Below, piece by piece: positions 43,604 through 52,350 of a stretch of DNA of 64,000 nucleotides. The notes below the pieces were generated by a model. The model saw only the letters and a program-made list of their open reading frames with translations. It made no database searches and was not told the origin of the DNA. The translations under genes were made by a program, and so were the position numbers. Each line of letters begins with the position of its first letter. Positions within the stretch are counted from its first letter, which is position 1. This DNA is from Hymenobacter ginkgonis (lineage in GTDB: Bacteria > Bacteroidota > Bacteroidia > Cytophagales > Hymenobacteraceae): assembly GCF_009755225.1 (NCBI RefSeq), contig NZ_WQKZ01000001.1:558001-622000 (forward strand), written 5' to 3'.

Positions 43604-44620
43604 CTATGGCTGAGGCAGCCAGCCCGCCGCGCCGCCGAAGATATTCTGCAGCGTGTACTGCTTTGCCTCCTTAGCCGTGAGCTGATGCGACCACTTGGCG
43701 CGGGCGCCGGGGTTGGCGCCGGGGCCGGTAGAGTTGTACTCGGCGTAGTAAGCGGTTTTCTCGTTGGCCGCGTCGCGCCAGTTGTCCCAGCCAGCGGGTA
43801 GAATGTGCGCGCCCAGCGTACAGTTGAGGTACACCGTGCGCGAGTGCGGCCGCCAGGGGCGGGCCAAGTACACTTTGTGGGCGGCCGTGTCGGCGGTGAG
43901 GCGGCAGTTCTTAAACACAAAGCCGTAGGCTTCGCGCTCGGTTGTGGCCGCCGCGGCAATGTAGGAATTGCGCTTGCTGCGAATTTCACAGCCCTCAAAA
44001 ACTGCCGTGGCCGTGCCGAAAATAAAGTCTGTCGTACCCTCAATGTAGCAGTCTTGGTAGTACTGCCGGCTGTTCTCCACCGCCGGAAACAGCGTGTCTT
44101 GGTTGCCCAGCATCCGGCAGTGGCGAAAGATGGCGCGGTCGCCCTCTACGTGCAGCGCCACCGCTTGGCCCACCGGCCCAGCCGCGTTTTCGAAGGTGAT
44201 ATCTTCGGCCGTGAAATCATTGGCCTGCACCAGCACTGTGTGCGACGAATACGTGTTGTGGCCGGCCGCGTCGCCGGTGTGGTCGCCCCAGCTGATGACG
44301 GTGCCAGCCGCGCTTTCGCCCACCAATTTTACGTGGGTTTTGTGCGAGGGCACCACCAGCTTTTCGTGGTAAATGCCGTTTTTAATTTGAATCGTGACCA
44401 TCACCTGCGACAAGTCGCGCGAGGCCTGCACCGCTTCCTGAATGGTTTTGTAGTCGCCACTGCCATCCTGCGCCACCTTAATAAAGAGCACCTGCGGCGG
44501 CGTGGGCCGGGCCGGCGGCATCCCCAGCTTATCGGCCGGCGGGGGGGTAGGCACCTGGGCCAATGCCGGCGCGCAAGGCAGAAGCAAGCTGCCAGCTACT
44601 AGCAGGGGTAGGGACTTCAT
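43604..44620 (-). CDS. Pectin methylesterase, CE8 family (first copy)
   Basis: 338 aa with signal peptide MKSLPLLVAGSLLLPCAPALA. Right-handed beta-helix with CE8 motifs in order: GIYHEKL, VGQAVALHVEGDR, GNQDTLFPA, GTTDFIFGTATAVFEG with a catalytic Asp, and YLARPWRPHSRTVYLN (usual LGRPW, here LARPW). It removes methyl esters from homogalacturonan, making it accessible to GH28 and PL10. Last gene of the GH28-GH105-CE8-CE8 series. Convergent with the RibD-like gene. Confidence 0.94.
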   Translation of the reverse strand: MKSLPLLVAGSLLLPCAPALAQVPTPPPADKLGMPPARPTPPQVLFIKVAQDGSGDYKTIQEAVQASRDLSQVMVTIQIKNGIYHEKLVVPSHKTHVKLVGESAAGTVISWGDHTGDAAGHNTYSSHTVLVQANDFTAEDITFENAAGPVGQAVALHVEGDRAIFRHCRMLGNQDTLFPAVENSRQYYQDCYIEGTTDFIFGTATAVFEGCEIRSKRNSYIAAAATTEREAYGFVFKNCRLTADTAAHKVYLARPWRPHSRTVYLNCTLGAHILPAGWDNWRDAANEKTAYYAEYNSTGPGANPGARAKWSHQLTAKEAKQYTLQNIFGGAAGWLPQP

Positions 44621-44708
44621 AGGAAAAGCTAAAACTGACTACTATCAGAATCTATTCAATGAGGCAGTCATGCTCATTTGGAGAGGGGTAGGGCAGACAA
44701 AAAAATGA

Positions 44709-45671
44709 CTACTTGCCTGGCTGCCACCCGCGCAGCACCCTGGCGCGGGTGTACTGCTGGGCCTCTGCGGCCGTGAGCTGGTGCGACCACGGCACCCGCG
44801 CTGCGGCATTGGCGCCGGGGCCCGTGGACTGGTACTCGGCGTAGTAGGCGCTCTGCTTGTTGCTTTCCTTGCCCCACTCGTCCCAGCCCGCGGGCGTGAT
44901 AACGGCGCCCAATTCGCAGTTCAAGTACACAACTTTGGCATACGGCCGCCAGGGCCGGCCGAGGTAGAACGAGCCCGCTGGCGCATCGCCGCCAATTTTG
45001 CAGTGCCGAAACACGTAGCCGTAGCGCGTAGTGTCGGGGGTAGAGGCAGCCGTAACAAAGCCATTCGTTTTGCAGATAATCGTGCAGTCCTCAAACCACG
45101 CCGTGCTAGAGCCGAAAATGAAATCGACTGTGCCCTCGATGTAGCAGCGCTCGTACAGCTGGCGGCTGCCGTAGCCGAACGTGTACAGCGTATCCTGAAA
45201 ACCCAGGAAGCGGCAGTCGATGAAGCTGGCGCGGTCGCCGCTCACCCAGGCCGCCACCGCCTGCCCTACCGGCCCGGCCGAGTTGGCAAATGTGATGTTG
45301 CGGGCCGCGAAATCATTTCCATAAATATGGATGCTGGCCGAGCCCGTGGTGCCGAATTCTTTGCCCGTGGCCGGGTCGATGCGCTGGTGGTAATTGTCGA
45401 AGGTCAGCACCGTTTGGCGGGCGTCCTGGCCCACCAGGCGCACCAGGTTTTTGCCCAGCGCCAGGGTCAGCTTTTCTTTGTACGTGCCCTTCTTGACCGT
45501 GATAGTCACCGGGGTTGTGTTGTTGTCGGGCACTGCATCGAAGGCCGCCTGCACCGTTCGGAAATCGCCGCTGCCATCCTGGGCTACCACCAGCTGGCGC
45601 CGCTGGGCCAGGGCAGGGCGGGCGGTGGCCAGCCCCAAAAGTGCCACTAGTAAGAAGCCAAGCTGGCGCAT
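44709..45671 (-). CDS. Pectin methylesterase, CE8 family (second copy)
   Basis: 320 aa from MRQLGFLLVALLGLATARPALA, the start that gives a proper signal peptide; ATGs at 45707 and 45692 would overlap the GH105 gene. CE8 motifs GTYKEKL, GQAVAAWVSGDR, GFQDTLYTFG, GTVDFIFGSSTAWFEDC and YLGRPWRPYAKVVYLN. The two CE8 proteins are clearly homologous but far from identical, so this is an old duplication, perhaps with different methylation-pattern preferences. Starts 20 bases after GH105. Confidence 0.94.
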   Translation of the reverse strand: MRQLGFLLVALLGLATARPALAQRRQLVVAQDGSGDFRTVQAAFDAVPDNNTTPVTITVKKGTYKEKLTLALGKNLVRLVGQDARQTVLTFDNYHQRIDPATGKEFGTTGSASIHIYGNDFAARNITFANSAGPVGQAVAAWVSGDRASFIDCRFLGFQDTLYTFGYGSRQLYERCYIEGTVDFIFGSSTAWFEDCTIICKTNGFVTAASTPDTTRYGYVFRHCKIGGDAPAGSFYLGRPWRPYAKVVYLNCELGAVITPAGWDEWGKESNKQSAYYAEYQSTGPGANAAARVPWSHQLTAAEAQQYTRARVLRGWQPGK

Positions 45672-45691
45672 AAACAAGGGGGTAAGCGCCA

Positions 45692-47602
45692 TTACTTCAG
45701 CAGCCAACGCCCCAAGTCTTTGCCGGCCTGGAAGTTCTCATACACGGCCGGTATCTTGCGGCCGTCGGTGTACTCGTTGTACAGCCACGGGTCGCCGAGC
45801 ACGAATACGCGGCCCTTGCCAAGCACAGCCGTAGCCATTATCACCTTGCCGTTGTTCGTCACCAGTGGCTGGGCCGGCGCCTGCAAAGCCAGCACCGATA
45901 GCTCCTTGATATACGCCGTTTTGGCCTGCTTAAAAACGGCCGCGCCGCTCGCCAAATCTACCCGGCCCTGCTCAAACTGGCTGCCCTGCACCATGTTCAC
46001 GCTCTGGTCGGTGAAGTGCACGCCAAAGTTTTTGGCCAGTTCGTTGAAGTGGCGGATTTCACAGTTGGCCGTATCGTTAGCCAGCAGCACCAGCGTGCCG
46101 CCGGCGCGCACCCAGTCGGTAACGGCCTTGCTGTCGGCGGGCGAGATATAGTTGGGCGCGGGCGATTCCTTCTTTGAATCGGGGTCTACTATCACGTACA
46201 CATTCAGCCCTTTGAGGCTGGCAGGGGTAGGGGCCGTGGGCACGGCTACCGTGCGGGCGCCCAGCTCGCGCAGCTGGGTGCCCCACAGCCAGAAGCCGCC
46301 GTGCGTGCGCTCTTCCCAAGTGTAGTGCCACTGCTCGGGCTGGCCGGTGAAGGTATTCTTGCGGGTTTCGTGGTTGAAATAGTAGTCCAGGCCCACCGTT
46401 TTGCCCTGACCTAAGGCGTTCTCAGCGGCGATTTCCATCTCCACACTAGCCAAAATGAAGGGCCCTACTCCCTTCAAATCGTTCTTGCGCAGCGGCTCGC
46501 TGAGGTAATACTGGTAAGAGCCGTCGCGGTACGGGTTGCCGCCCAAGCCACCTACGCTCACCGTGCCGTTGAGCGCCAGCGCGCCATTTTCGGTGCTAAT
46601 GAACGTCTTGAGCAAGCCATCGTAGCCCTTGCGGGCCACGGCAGCGTACTTTTTATCGAGGTAGCCGAGGCGCACGCCCTTGGCCAAGGCATACACAAAC
46701 ATGCTGCTGCCCGACGCTTCGGCGTAGTTGCCCTTCTCGGTTTCGTGGCCCATCACGAGGCTCCAAGTGCCGGTTTTGGCATCTTGGTACTTGGCCAGCG
46801 CGGGTGCCAGGCGCTGCAAATCCTTGATAAGCTCGGCCCGGTGCGCATTGCCAGCTGGCATATAATCAAGCACATCCACTAGGGCCATGGCGTACCAACC
46901 CACGGCGCGGTCCCAGATGTTGGGCGAAAGGCCGGTGGCTTTGTTGGCCCATTTTTGCTCGCGGCTTTCGTCGTAGCCGTGGTAGAGCAGGCCGGTTTTG
47001 GGGTCGGCGAGGTGTTTTTCGATGAGCGCAAACTGCTTGGCTACGTCGTCGAGGCCGGCTGCGTCGTTGGTCAGTGCGCTGTATTCGGCGTAGAAGGGCT
47101 CGGCCATGTAGAGGCCATCGAGCCACATCTGGTTGGGGTACACTTTCTTATGCCAAAAACCACCTTCTTTGGTGCGCGGCTGGTTGGCCAACTGCTTGCG
47201 TAGGTTGGCGGCGGCCAGGCGGTATTTCTCGTTGCCGGGCAGCGACACCTGGCTCAGTAGCAGCAGGGTAGGACCGGTGGCAATATTATCCAGCGTGAAA
47301 TCGTCGGCCTTATAGGTGCGGATGGTGCCATCCTTTTGCACAAACTGGTCCACATCCTTCTGGATGTAGGTGAAGTAGCGGCCATCCCCCGTGCGCTCCC
47401 ACACCCGCTCCAACGCCTTCATCATCAGCCCTTGCTCGTAGTCCCAGCGCGCAGTTTTGCGGTTGCCGATTACAATAGAGTCCGGGTTTTGCGCAATAAA
47501 GGCATCGGCCATGCGCTGCGACATGGCGGCTGGCGCGTTTTGGGCTGGTGCAAGGAGTGGCGCCGCTAGGGCAGCCGAAAGGAGGAGGGTGGGAAATTTC
47601 AT
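45692..47602 (-). CDS. GH105 unsaturated rhamnogalacturonyl hydrolase with C-terminal DUF4350-like domain
   Basis: 636 aa from MKFPTLLLSAALAAPLLAPAQ, a signal peptide. Residues 25-400 form a GH88/GH105 (alpha/alpha)6 barrel: RKTARWDYEQGLMMKALERVW, MWLDGLYMAEPFYAEYS, GYDESREQKWAN and RAVGWYAMALVDVLDYMP. About residues 440-636 form an extra GATase-like/DUF4350 module: VYVIVDPDSKKESPAPNYIS, DWVRAGGTLVLLAND, GKGRVFVLGDPWLYNEY. The hydrolase releases the unsaturated uronic acid from lyase products. The role of the extra module is unknown; this architecture is known among Bacteroidota. Confidence 0.9.
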   Translation of the reverse strand: MKFPTLLLSAALAAPLLAPAQNAPAAMSQRMADAFIAQNPDSIVIGNRKTARWDYEQGLMMKALERVWERTGDGRYFTYIQKDVDQFVQKDGTIRTYKADDFTLDNIATGPTLLLLSQVSLPGNEKYRLAAANLRKQLANQPRTKEGGFWHKKVYPNQMWLDGLYMAEPFYAEYSALTNDAAGLDDVAKQFALIEKHLADPKTGLLYHGYDESREQKWANKATGLSPNIWDRAVGWYAMALVDVLDYMPAGNAHRAELIKDLQRLAPALAKYQDAKTGTWSLVMGHETEKGNYAEASGSSMFVYALAKGVRLGYLDKKYAAVARKGYDGLLKTFISTENGALALNGTVSVGGLGGNPYRDGSYQYYLSEPLRKNDLKGVGPFILASVEMEIAAENALGQGKTVGLDYYFNHETRKNTFTGQPEQWHYTWEERTHGGFWLWGTQLRELGARTVAVPTAPTPASLKGLNVYVIVDPDSKKESPAPNYISPADSKAVTDWVRAGGTLVLLANDTANCEIRHFNELAKNFGVHFTDQSVNMVQGSQFEQGRVDLASGAAVFKQAKTAYIKELSVLALQAPAQPLVTNNGKVIMATAVLGKGRVFVLGDPWLYNEYTDGRKIPAVYENFQAGKDLGRWLLK

Positions 47603-47665
47603 GTAGAAAGCGCTAGTTATGGTTCCTCTGAGGGCTGCCTTACCCCCTCGGCGCAAGAAGAGGGT

Positions 47666-49348
47666 TTAATTAACCGCTACCTGCACCGTTTTCTTGCTCA
47701 CTTTATCACCGAGCTCTACCGATTTCTTGGCCAGCTTGGTGTTGGTGTTGGTGAGGCGAATATCCTGGGTGCGGTCGCCGCTCACGCGCAGCAGCAGGGT
47801 GGCGCCGTTGGTGTAGTGGATGTTGTCGAGGCTGATATTCTTGCTGTTCTGCACCTCCAGCACCGGCTGGGTGTCCGTCGAGAGCAGCGTCACATTTTTG
47901 AAACGAATATTCTCGGCTTCCTGGCACAGCAGGCCTTTGTTGGCTTCGATAAAGACGTTTTCGAGGCTAATATCCTTGATGCTCATCTCGGGTAGGCCAC
48001 GCACCAAAACGCCGGTTTCGGCGCCCTTGCACACCACATTTTTGATGTAGAAATGCTGGAACTGCGGCGTGCCCTCATTCAGCGGCTGTGCCGCAATGAC
48101 GGGCGGCGCGCTCGACTCGCCGGCCTGCGGCACCGGGTCTTTGGCCATGTAGTACATGTCGAACAAGATGGCCTGCCCGGCAATATCCGTCATGGTGATG
48201 CCATCAACGAAGATATTCTCAACCATGCCGCCACGGCCGCGCGCCGTCTTGAAGCGCAGGCCCACATCGGTACCCTGAAACGAGCAGTTGCGCACTATCA
48301 TGTTGCGCACGCCGCCCGACATTTCCGAGCCAATCACAAAGCCGCCGTGGGCGTGGTAGACTTTGCAGTTTTGAATGAGGAAGTTTTCGGTGGGCACGCC
48401 GCGCTTGCGGCCCTCGGCGTCGCGGCCGCTCTTGATGCACAGGCCATCGTCGCCCACGTCAAAGGTGCAGCCATCCACCAGGCCGTTGCGGCACGATTCG
48501 AGGTCGATGGCGTCAGTGTTTTGGCCGTACCACGGGTTGCGGGCCGTGACGCGGCGCACCGTAATGTCCTCGCACAGCAACGGGTGAATAGTCCAGGCCG
48601 GCGAGTTCTGGATGGTAAAGTCCTCTAATAATATCTGGTGGCAGCGTGTGAGGCTCAGCATATTGGGCCGCAGGAAATCGCGCATGTCGTCGAAGTCGCC
48701 GGGGTTCATGCTCTTGCGCGGCGTGCCCGCCGCGGCCAGCGTATTGCCCTTGAGCGAGCCGGCCGACGGGTACCAGTAGTCCTTTTTATCGTTGAGCACA
48801 CCGCCCGAAGCCACTAGCTTTTTCCACTCGCCCTCGTTGAGCTTGCTCTTCTTGACGGGCCGCCAGGTATCGCCGGCGCCATCAAACGTGCCTTTGCCAG
48901 TGATGGCAATGTTGCGCGCGTCCGTGGCCGAAAGTGGCGCTTGGCTGCGAATGGCGTCCTCGCCTTCCCAAGTCGTTTTCACGAGCGGATACTGGCTGTG
49001 GTCGGCCGTGAACTGCACCAGCGCGCCAGTGGCCAAGTGCAGGTTCACGTTGTTTTGCAGCACTATGGGCCCGGTTAGCCACAGCCCGGTGGGCACCAGC
49101 ACCGTGCCGCCCCCGCCCTGGGCGCAGGCCGCAATAGCTTTCTGAAAGGCTTGTGTATTAAGGGTTTGGCCGTCGGCCACGGCGCCGTACTTGCGCAGGT
49201 CAAACGTGTCAGCCTTGAACTGCACCTGCCGCACGGCAGGTAGGATAGGCATCGCCACGGGCTGGGCCGGGCGGCTGGCCTGGCTCCAGGCTGGTTGCAG
49301 CGCAGCCAAGGCCAGGAGGGCTCCCGAGAGAGTGAGCAGTTGCTTCAT
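47666..49348 (-). CDS. Polygalacturonase, GH28 family
   Basis: 560 aa from MKQLLTLSGALLALAALQPA, which starts a signal peptide; the ATG at 49486 would add 46 implausible residues. Pectate lyase-like beta-helix: FDLRKYGAVADGQTLNTQAF, then QNTDAIDLESC, DVGDDGLCIKSG, GGFVIGSEMSGGV and RFKTARGRGG, covering the GH28 catalytic Asp residues. It hydrolyses alpha-1,4-galacturonic bonds and yields saturated galacturonate for the Uxa branch. First gene of the GH28-GH105-CE8-CE8 operon, with a palindromic operator candidate upstream. Confidence 0.94.
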   Translation of the reverse strand: MKQLLTLSGALLALAALQPAWSQASRPAQPVAMPILPAVRQVQFKADTFDLRKYGAVADGQTLNTQAFQKAIAACAQGGGGTVLVPTGLWLTGPIVLQNNVNLHLATGALVQFTADHSQYPLVKTTWEGEDAIRSQAPLSATDARNIAITGKGTFDGAGDTWRPVKKSKLNEGEWKKLVASGGVLNDKKDYWYPSAGSLKGNTLAAAGTPRKSMNPGDFDDMRDFLRPNMLSLTRCHQILLEDFTIQNSPAWTIHPLLCEDITVRRVTARNPWYGQNTDAIDLESCRNGLVDGCTFDVGDDGLCIKSGRDAEGRKRGVPTENFLIQNCKVYHAHGGFVIGSEMSGGVRNMIVRNCSFQGTDVGLRFKTARGRGGMVENIFVDGITMTDIAGQAILFDMYYMAKDPVPQAGESSAPPVIAAQPLNEGTPQFQHFYIKNVVCKGAETGVLVRGLPEMSIKDISLENVFIEANKGLLCQEAENIRFKNVTLLSTDTQPVLEVQNSKNISLDNIHYTNGATLLLRVSGDRTQDIRLTNTNTKLAKKSVELGDKVSKKTVQVAVN

Positions 49349-49788
49349 GTAGGGTAGAACGCGCGGGTGGGGTAGGGAGTAAAGAAAGGCTAAATGAAAC
49401 AATTCGGCGATGGCAAGCCGGACCGAACAGCATTTCAGCACCCGAATACTAACCCCGTGCGGCTGCTTACACAAGCAAGCCGCCATAAATACTTGCGTTA
49501 TCGTTACCGGTAACGTTGCCGAAGCCGCATAGAGGGGGTAGGGATGCCGCCAAAAGGGGGGTACCGACTATCTACCCGTGGGCAACTCCTAAAAAAATAA
49601 CCTACAGAAAGTATGGTTTTTGAAAGAAGTGCGGTGCCCTACTTTACTTAAATCCAAATGCTTTGAGAGGCTACTAGCTGCTTCAGATTTTCGTCAGAAT
49701 TGCCAAAAGGGCAATTTGGGCTCGGCACCAAGACGCCAAGTTGCGTAGAGGAGTTTTTATCTTATTGTTAAGAACCACGCCGCCCAAG
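49349..49788. other. Divergent regulatory gap between GH28 and PAP2 genes
   Basis: 440 bases without a supported gene. It holds the palindrome CGTTACCGGTAACG at 49502-49515 and two GGGGTAGGG/GGGGGGTAC motifs (about 49520-49560). No perfect TAnnTTTG box was found for either gene. Confidence 0.6.
49502..49515. promoter_or_regulatory. Perfect palindromic operator upstream of GH28
   Basis: CGTTACCGGTAACG is a perfect 14-base palindrome with central CCGG, followed by TTGCCG so that it shares AACGTTGCC with the site at 41529-41537. It is about 150 bases upstream of the GH28 start. The form is typical of LacI-family sites. Confidence 0.65.
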
Positions 49789-50610
49789 ATGAAGCTTCGC
49801 CTACTTACCCACCGCGCCACGCTGCTACTGGCCCTAGCTACGGCCACCCCCGCCCTAGCCCAGGTGCCGCTCAACCCTACCACCCCCGCCGCGGCCGACA
49901 CTACCCACAAGTACGAAAACCCCACCGGGGTGCCGACCGTCGTCAAGAAGCCGTTCTTCAAAAGCAAGGTTTTTAAGGCGGCCATTGTGCCAGCCGTGCT
50001 CATCGGCTATGGGGCGTATACGTTCAATGGCGGCGGCTTCTATACCAACCAAGATGCGCAGCGCGATATCCACCGCCTCTTTCCTTCGTCGAAAAGCCGC
50101 ATTGCCGACTACCTGATTTTTGCGCCCTACCTAGAGCTGGGCGCCGTGACGCTGGCGGGGGTTGAGTCGCGCAACGACCGCCTCAACGTCTTGCTCATCA
50201 TCGCCAAGAGCGAGGCCATCATGCTCTCTAGCACCTTTGTGGTGAAGGCGCTCAGCCACGAGGAGCGGCCCGATGGGTCGGACAATCTTTCGTTTCCGTC
50301 GGGGCACACGGCGCAGGCGTTTCTGGCGGCCAGCATCGTGCACACCGAGTTTCGGGACAAAAGCCAGTGGTATGGCATTGGGGCTTACGCGATTGCGACC
50401 AGCGTGGCGGGCCTGCGCATGATTGTGGACAAGCATTGGCAGAGCGACGTGGTGGCGGGCGCGGGCTTCGGCATCTTGTCGGCTCACCTGGCCTACCTTA
50501 CGCACCGCAACCGCTGGGGCCGCAAGGCCATTGGCCGCGACATTGGGTTTGCGCCCACCTTCTACGGCAGCACGCCCGGCCTCACCATTACCTGGCGGCC
50601 CAAGAAGTAG
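49789..50610 (+). CDS. PAP2-superfamily phosphatase
   Basis: 273 aa from MKLRLLTHRATLLLALATAT, a signal peptide; an ATG at 49741 adds 16 residues. The three acid-phosphatase motifs are present: KALSHEERP, FPSGHTAQAF, and GLRMIVDKHWQSDVVAG with the catalytic His and Asp. Several membrane or hydrophobic stretches lie between. Likely a periplasmic or membrane lipid phosphatase (phosphatidate or undecaprenyl pyrophosphate type); the exact lipid is unknown. Not evidently connected to the neighbouring pectin genes. Confidence 0.9.
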   Translation: MKLRLLTHRATLLLALATATPALAQVPLNPTTPAAADTTHKYENPTGVPTVVKKPFFKSKVFKAAIVPAVLIGYGAYTFNGGGFYTNQDAQRDIHRLFPSSKSRIADYLIFAPYLELGAVTLAGVESRNDRLNVLLIIAKSEAIMLSSTFVVKALSHEERPDGSDNLSFPSGHTAQAFLAASIVHTEFRDKSQWYGIGAYAIATSVAGLRMIVDKHWQSDVVAGAGFGILSAHLAYLTHRNRWGRKAIGRDIGFAPTFYGSTPGLTITWRPKK

Positions 50611-50845
50611 GGGGTAGGGCCGGCACCTCGAAACAGGGTGGCACTATCGAGCGCTTCGCGACCAGCTGGTGTGGCTTCGGCCAATCGAGGTACTATATGC
50701 TCGCCTGAGCCGTAGCATTGCGCAGCGAATAGGAGCATACCGAGGCTTCGGCGTTTCGTATAGCCCTACGGACACGGTATGCGCTACGCGTAGGGCTAGC
50801 CCTGGCGGCAGCAGAGCCCGAAAAGCTGTTGCGGCCCGCTGACGC
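50611..50845. other. Intergenic stretch with a hairpin before the carbonic anhydrase
   Basis: No gene supported. TAGCCCTACG (50761-50770) pairs exactly with CGTAGGGCTA (50789-50798) across an 18-base loop, and a GGGGGTAGGGCC motif follows the PAP2 stop. The hairpin lies upstream of the promoter and could end the PAP2 transcript, though there is no T tract. Confidence 0.6.
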
Positions 50846-50853
50846 TATTTTTG
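50846..50853 (+). promoter_or_regulatory. -7 box of the carbonic anhydrase gene
   Basis: TATTTTTG, a perfect TAnnTTTG, 65 bases before the ATG at 50919. No well-spaced -33 TTG. Confidence 0.55.
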
Positions 50854-50918
50854 CATGAAAATTAAATGAAGTTATTTCAGAACCGGGGCGTAATACTCCC
50901 CTTACCAACGCAAATTAT

Positions 50919-51626
50919 ATGGCAGGTATCGAGGACATCCTAGAGAATAACAAGCAGTGGGTAGCCACCAAGAATGCCGAGGACCCGGCGTTTTTCCAGC
51001 GCCTGGCCAACGGGCAAACCCCGCGCTACCTCTTCATCGGCTGCTCCGACTCGCGGGTGCCGGCCTCGGGCATCACGGGCACGGGACCGGGCGAGATGTT
51101 TGTGCACCGCAACATCGCCAACCTGGTGGTGCACTCCGACATGAACCTGCTGAGCGTGCTCCAGTACGCGGTGGAAGTGCTTGGTGTGCAAGACATTCTG
51201 GTGGTGGGCCACTATGGCTGCGGGGGCGTGGCGGCAGCAGCGGCCAACAAGCAGTACGGGCTGATTGACAACTGGCTGGTCAACATCCGCGACGTGGTGC
51301 GCCTGCACGAGACGGAGCTGCTGCGCATCAGCGAGGAGAAGCAGCGCCTGCGTCGGCTCGTGGAGCTGAACGTAATCGAGCAGGTGCATAACCTGGCCAA
51401 AACCAACATCATCCAGAACGCCATGCGCACCGACAAGCCCCCGCGCCTGCACGGCCTCGTCTACGACATCGCCGACGGCGTGCTCAAAGATTTGAACGTG
51501 AATGGCCAGGAAGTAATGGAGGAGCTGGAGCACATCTACGGCACTGAGGCCGCGGCTCACCCCGACAAGGACAGCGCCACCTACGATGGCCCCGAGCACG
51601 ACCCGGCTACCGACCAGCCAGCCTAA
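50919..51626 (+). CDS. Beta-class carbonic anhydrase
   Basis: 235 aa. Zinc ligands Cys42, His98 and Cys101 and the Asp44-Arg46 dyad are visible in FIGCSDSRVPAS and VVGHYGCGGV. HRNIANLV is also typical. It interconverts CO2 and bicarbonate in the cytoplasm; bicarbonate feeds carboxylases and PurK. The last 25 residues are acidic and Asp/Pro-rich (HDPATDQPA), beyond the usual fold. Followed by a strong terminator. Confidence 0.96.
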   Translation: MAGIEDILENNKQWVATKNAEDPAFFQRLANGQTPRYLFIGCSDSRVPASGITGTGPGEMFVHRNIANLVVHSDMNLLSVLQYAVEVLGVQDILVVGHYGCGGVAAAAANKQYGLIDNWLVNIRDVVRLHETELLRISEEKQRLRRLVELNVIEQVHNLAKTNIIQNAMRTDKPPRLHGLVYDIADGVLKDLNVNGQEVMEELEHIYGTEAAAHPDKDSATYDGPEHDPATDQPA

Positions 51627-51653
51627 CACTGCTGAGTATAAAAAATGAATCTG

Positions 51654-51704
51654 CGCCCCAAAAAGGGACTGCGGCGCCAAGCGCCGTAGCCCCTTTTTGG
51701 GGCG
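51654..51704. terminator. Terminator after carbonic anhydrase
   Basis: CGCCCCAAAAAGGG pairs with CCCTTTTTGGGGCG, with an inner stem GCGGCG/CGCCG around CCAAG. Bidirectional between convergent genes. Confidence 0.9.
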
Positions 51705-51722
51705 TTGTTGCCACTGCAAACC

Positions 51723-51759
51723 AGCCCTACCCCCTGCTACTAAAGAAGGGGGTAGGGCT
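51723..51759 (-). terminator. Hairpin overlapping the stop of the 144-residue protein gene
   Basis: AGCCCTACCCCCT (51723-51735) and AGGGGGTAGGGCT (51747-51759) are exact reverse complements. The stem contains two copies of the abundant GGGGTAGGG motif and overlaps the stop codon. Confidence 0.75.
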
Positions 51760-52192
51760 AAGCAGCGTGCAGCTCCTGGCCCAGGCGGGCCTTAGCTTCG
51801 GCCAGGGTGCGGTGCTGGCTGAAAGTGATGGTATAGGCATCGCTGGCGCTGGCATTGCTGGAATACGTGTTCACCGTCATTTGGCCAAACACGCTCTCGG
51901 GCACTACAAAGGTGACGTGCCGAATACCCGCCGCGTAAGCGCGCCGGTTCCAGTCGGCTTCTAGCCACTGCTGGTCGGCGGTCCGGATGGCGACTAAGCT
52001 ACGCGTGTCGGCGAGCCAGCCTAAAGGCTGGGTGCGCTGAGCTTCTGCCTGATACAGCTCCAAGCCGTGGTCCATGAGCGCCCGAAACTGCTCGCTGTTG
52101 GCAAAGCCATACCAAGCCACAATGAAACATGGCACCTCGGGCGCAAACAGCATGCCGCCGTACGGCTGCGAATAAAGGATGGTATCGGACAC
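51758..52192 (-). CDS. Uncharacterised 144-residue protein
   Basis: 144 aa, no signal peptide or membrane segment. Not assigned to a named family. The layout, a beta-rich start (PCFIVAWYGFANSEQFRALM), then GWLADTRSLVAIRTADQQW and RHVTFVVPESVFGQMTV, resembles SpoIIAA/STAS-like proteins common in Bacteroidota, in which LADTR follows the second strand. That resemblance is by eye only. It stands alone between carbonic anhydrase and the MarR-GNAT gene. Coding is supported by composition and by the flanking terminator. Confidence 0.7.
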   Translation of the reverse strand: MSDTILYSQPYGGMLFAPEVPCFIVAWYGFANSEQFRALMDHGLELYQAEAQRTQPLGWLADTRSLVAIRTADQQWLEADWNRRAYAAGIRHVTFVVPESVFGQMTVNTYSSNASASDAYTITFSQHRTLAEAKARLGQELHAA

Positions 52193-52350
52193 GGAAAAAC
52201 TTAGCTAGCAAACGCGGGCAGTGGCCAGCTTATACGGCCCCGCCGCCCTAAAGGCGAAGCCGCCGCCGATTGTGGCAGTCAGAACGCGGGGCGCTAAGTA
52301 AAAGTTACCCCCCTAGCTCTAAGCAGGGGTAGGGCACTCGGCGCTAATGC

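Noticed and set aside
43604..45671. Recent tandem duplication of the two methylesterase genes
   Set aside because: The proteins differ at most positions outside the CE8 motifs, so the duplication is old or the genes were acquired separately.
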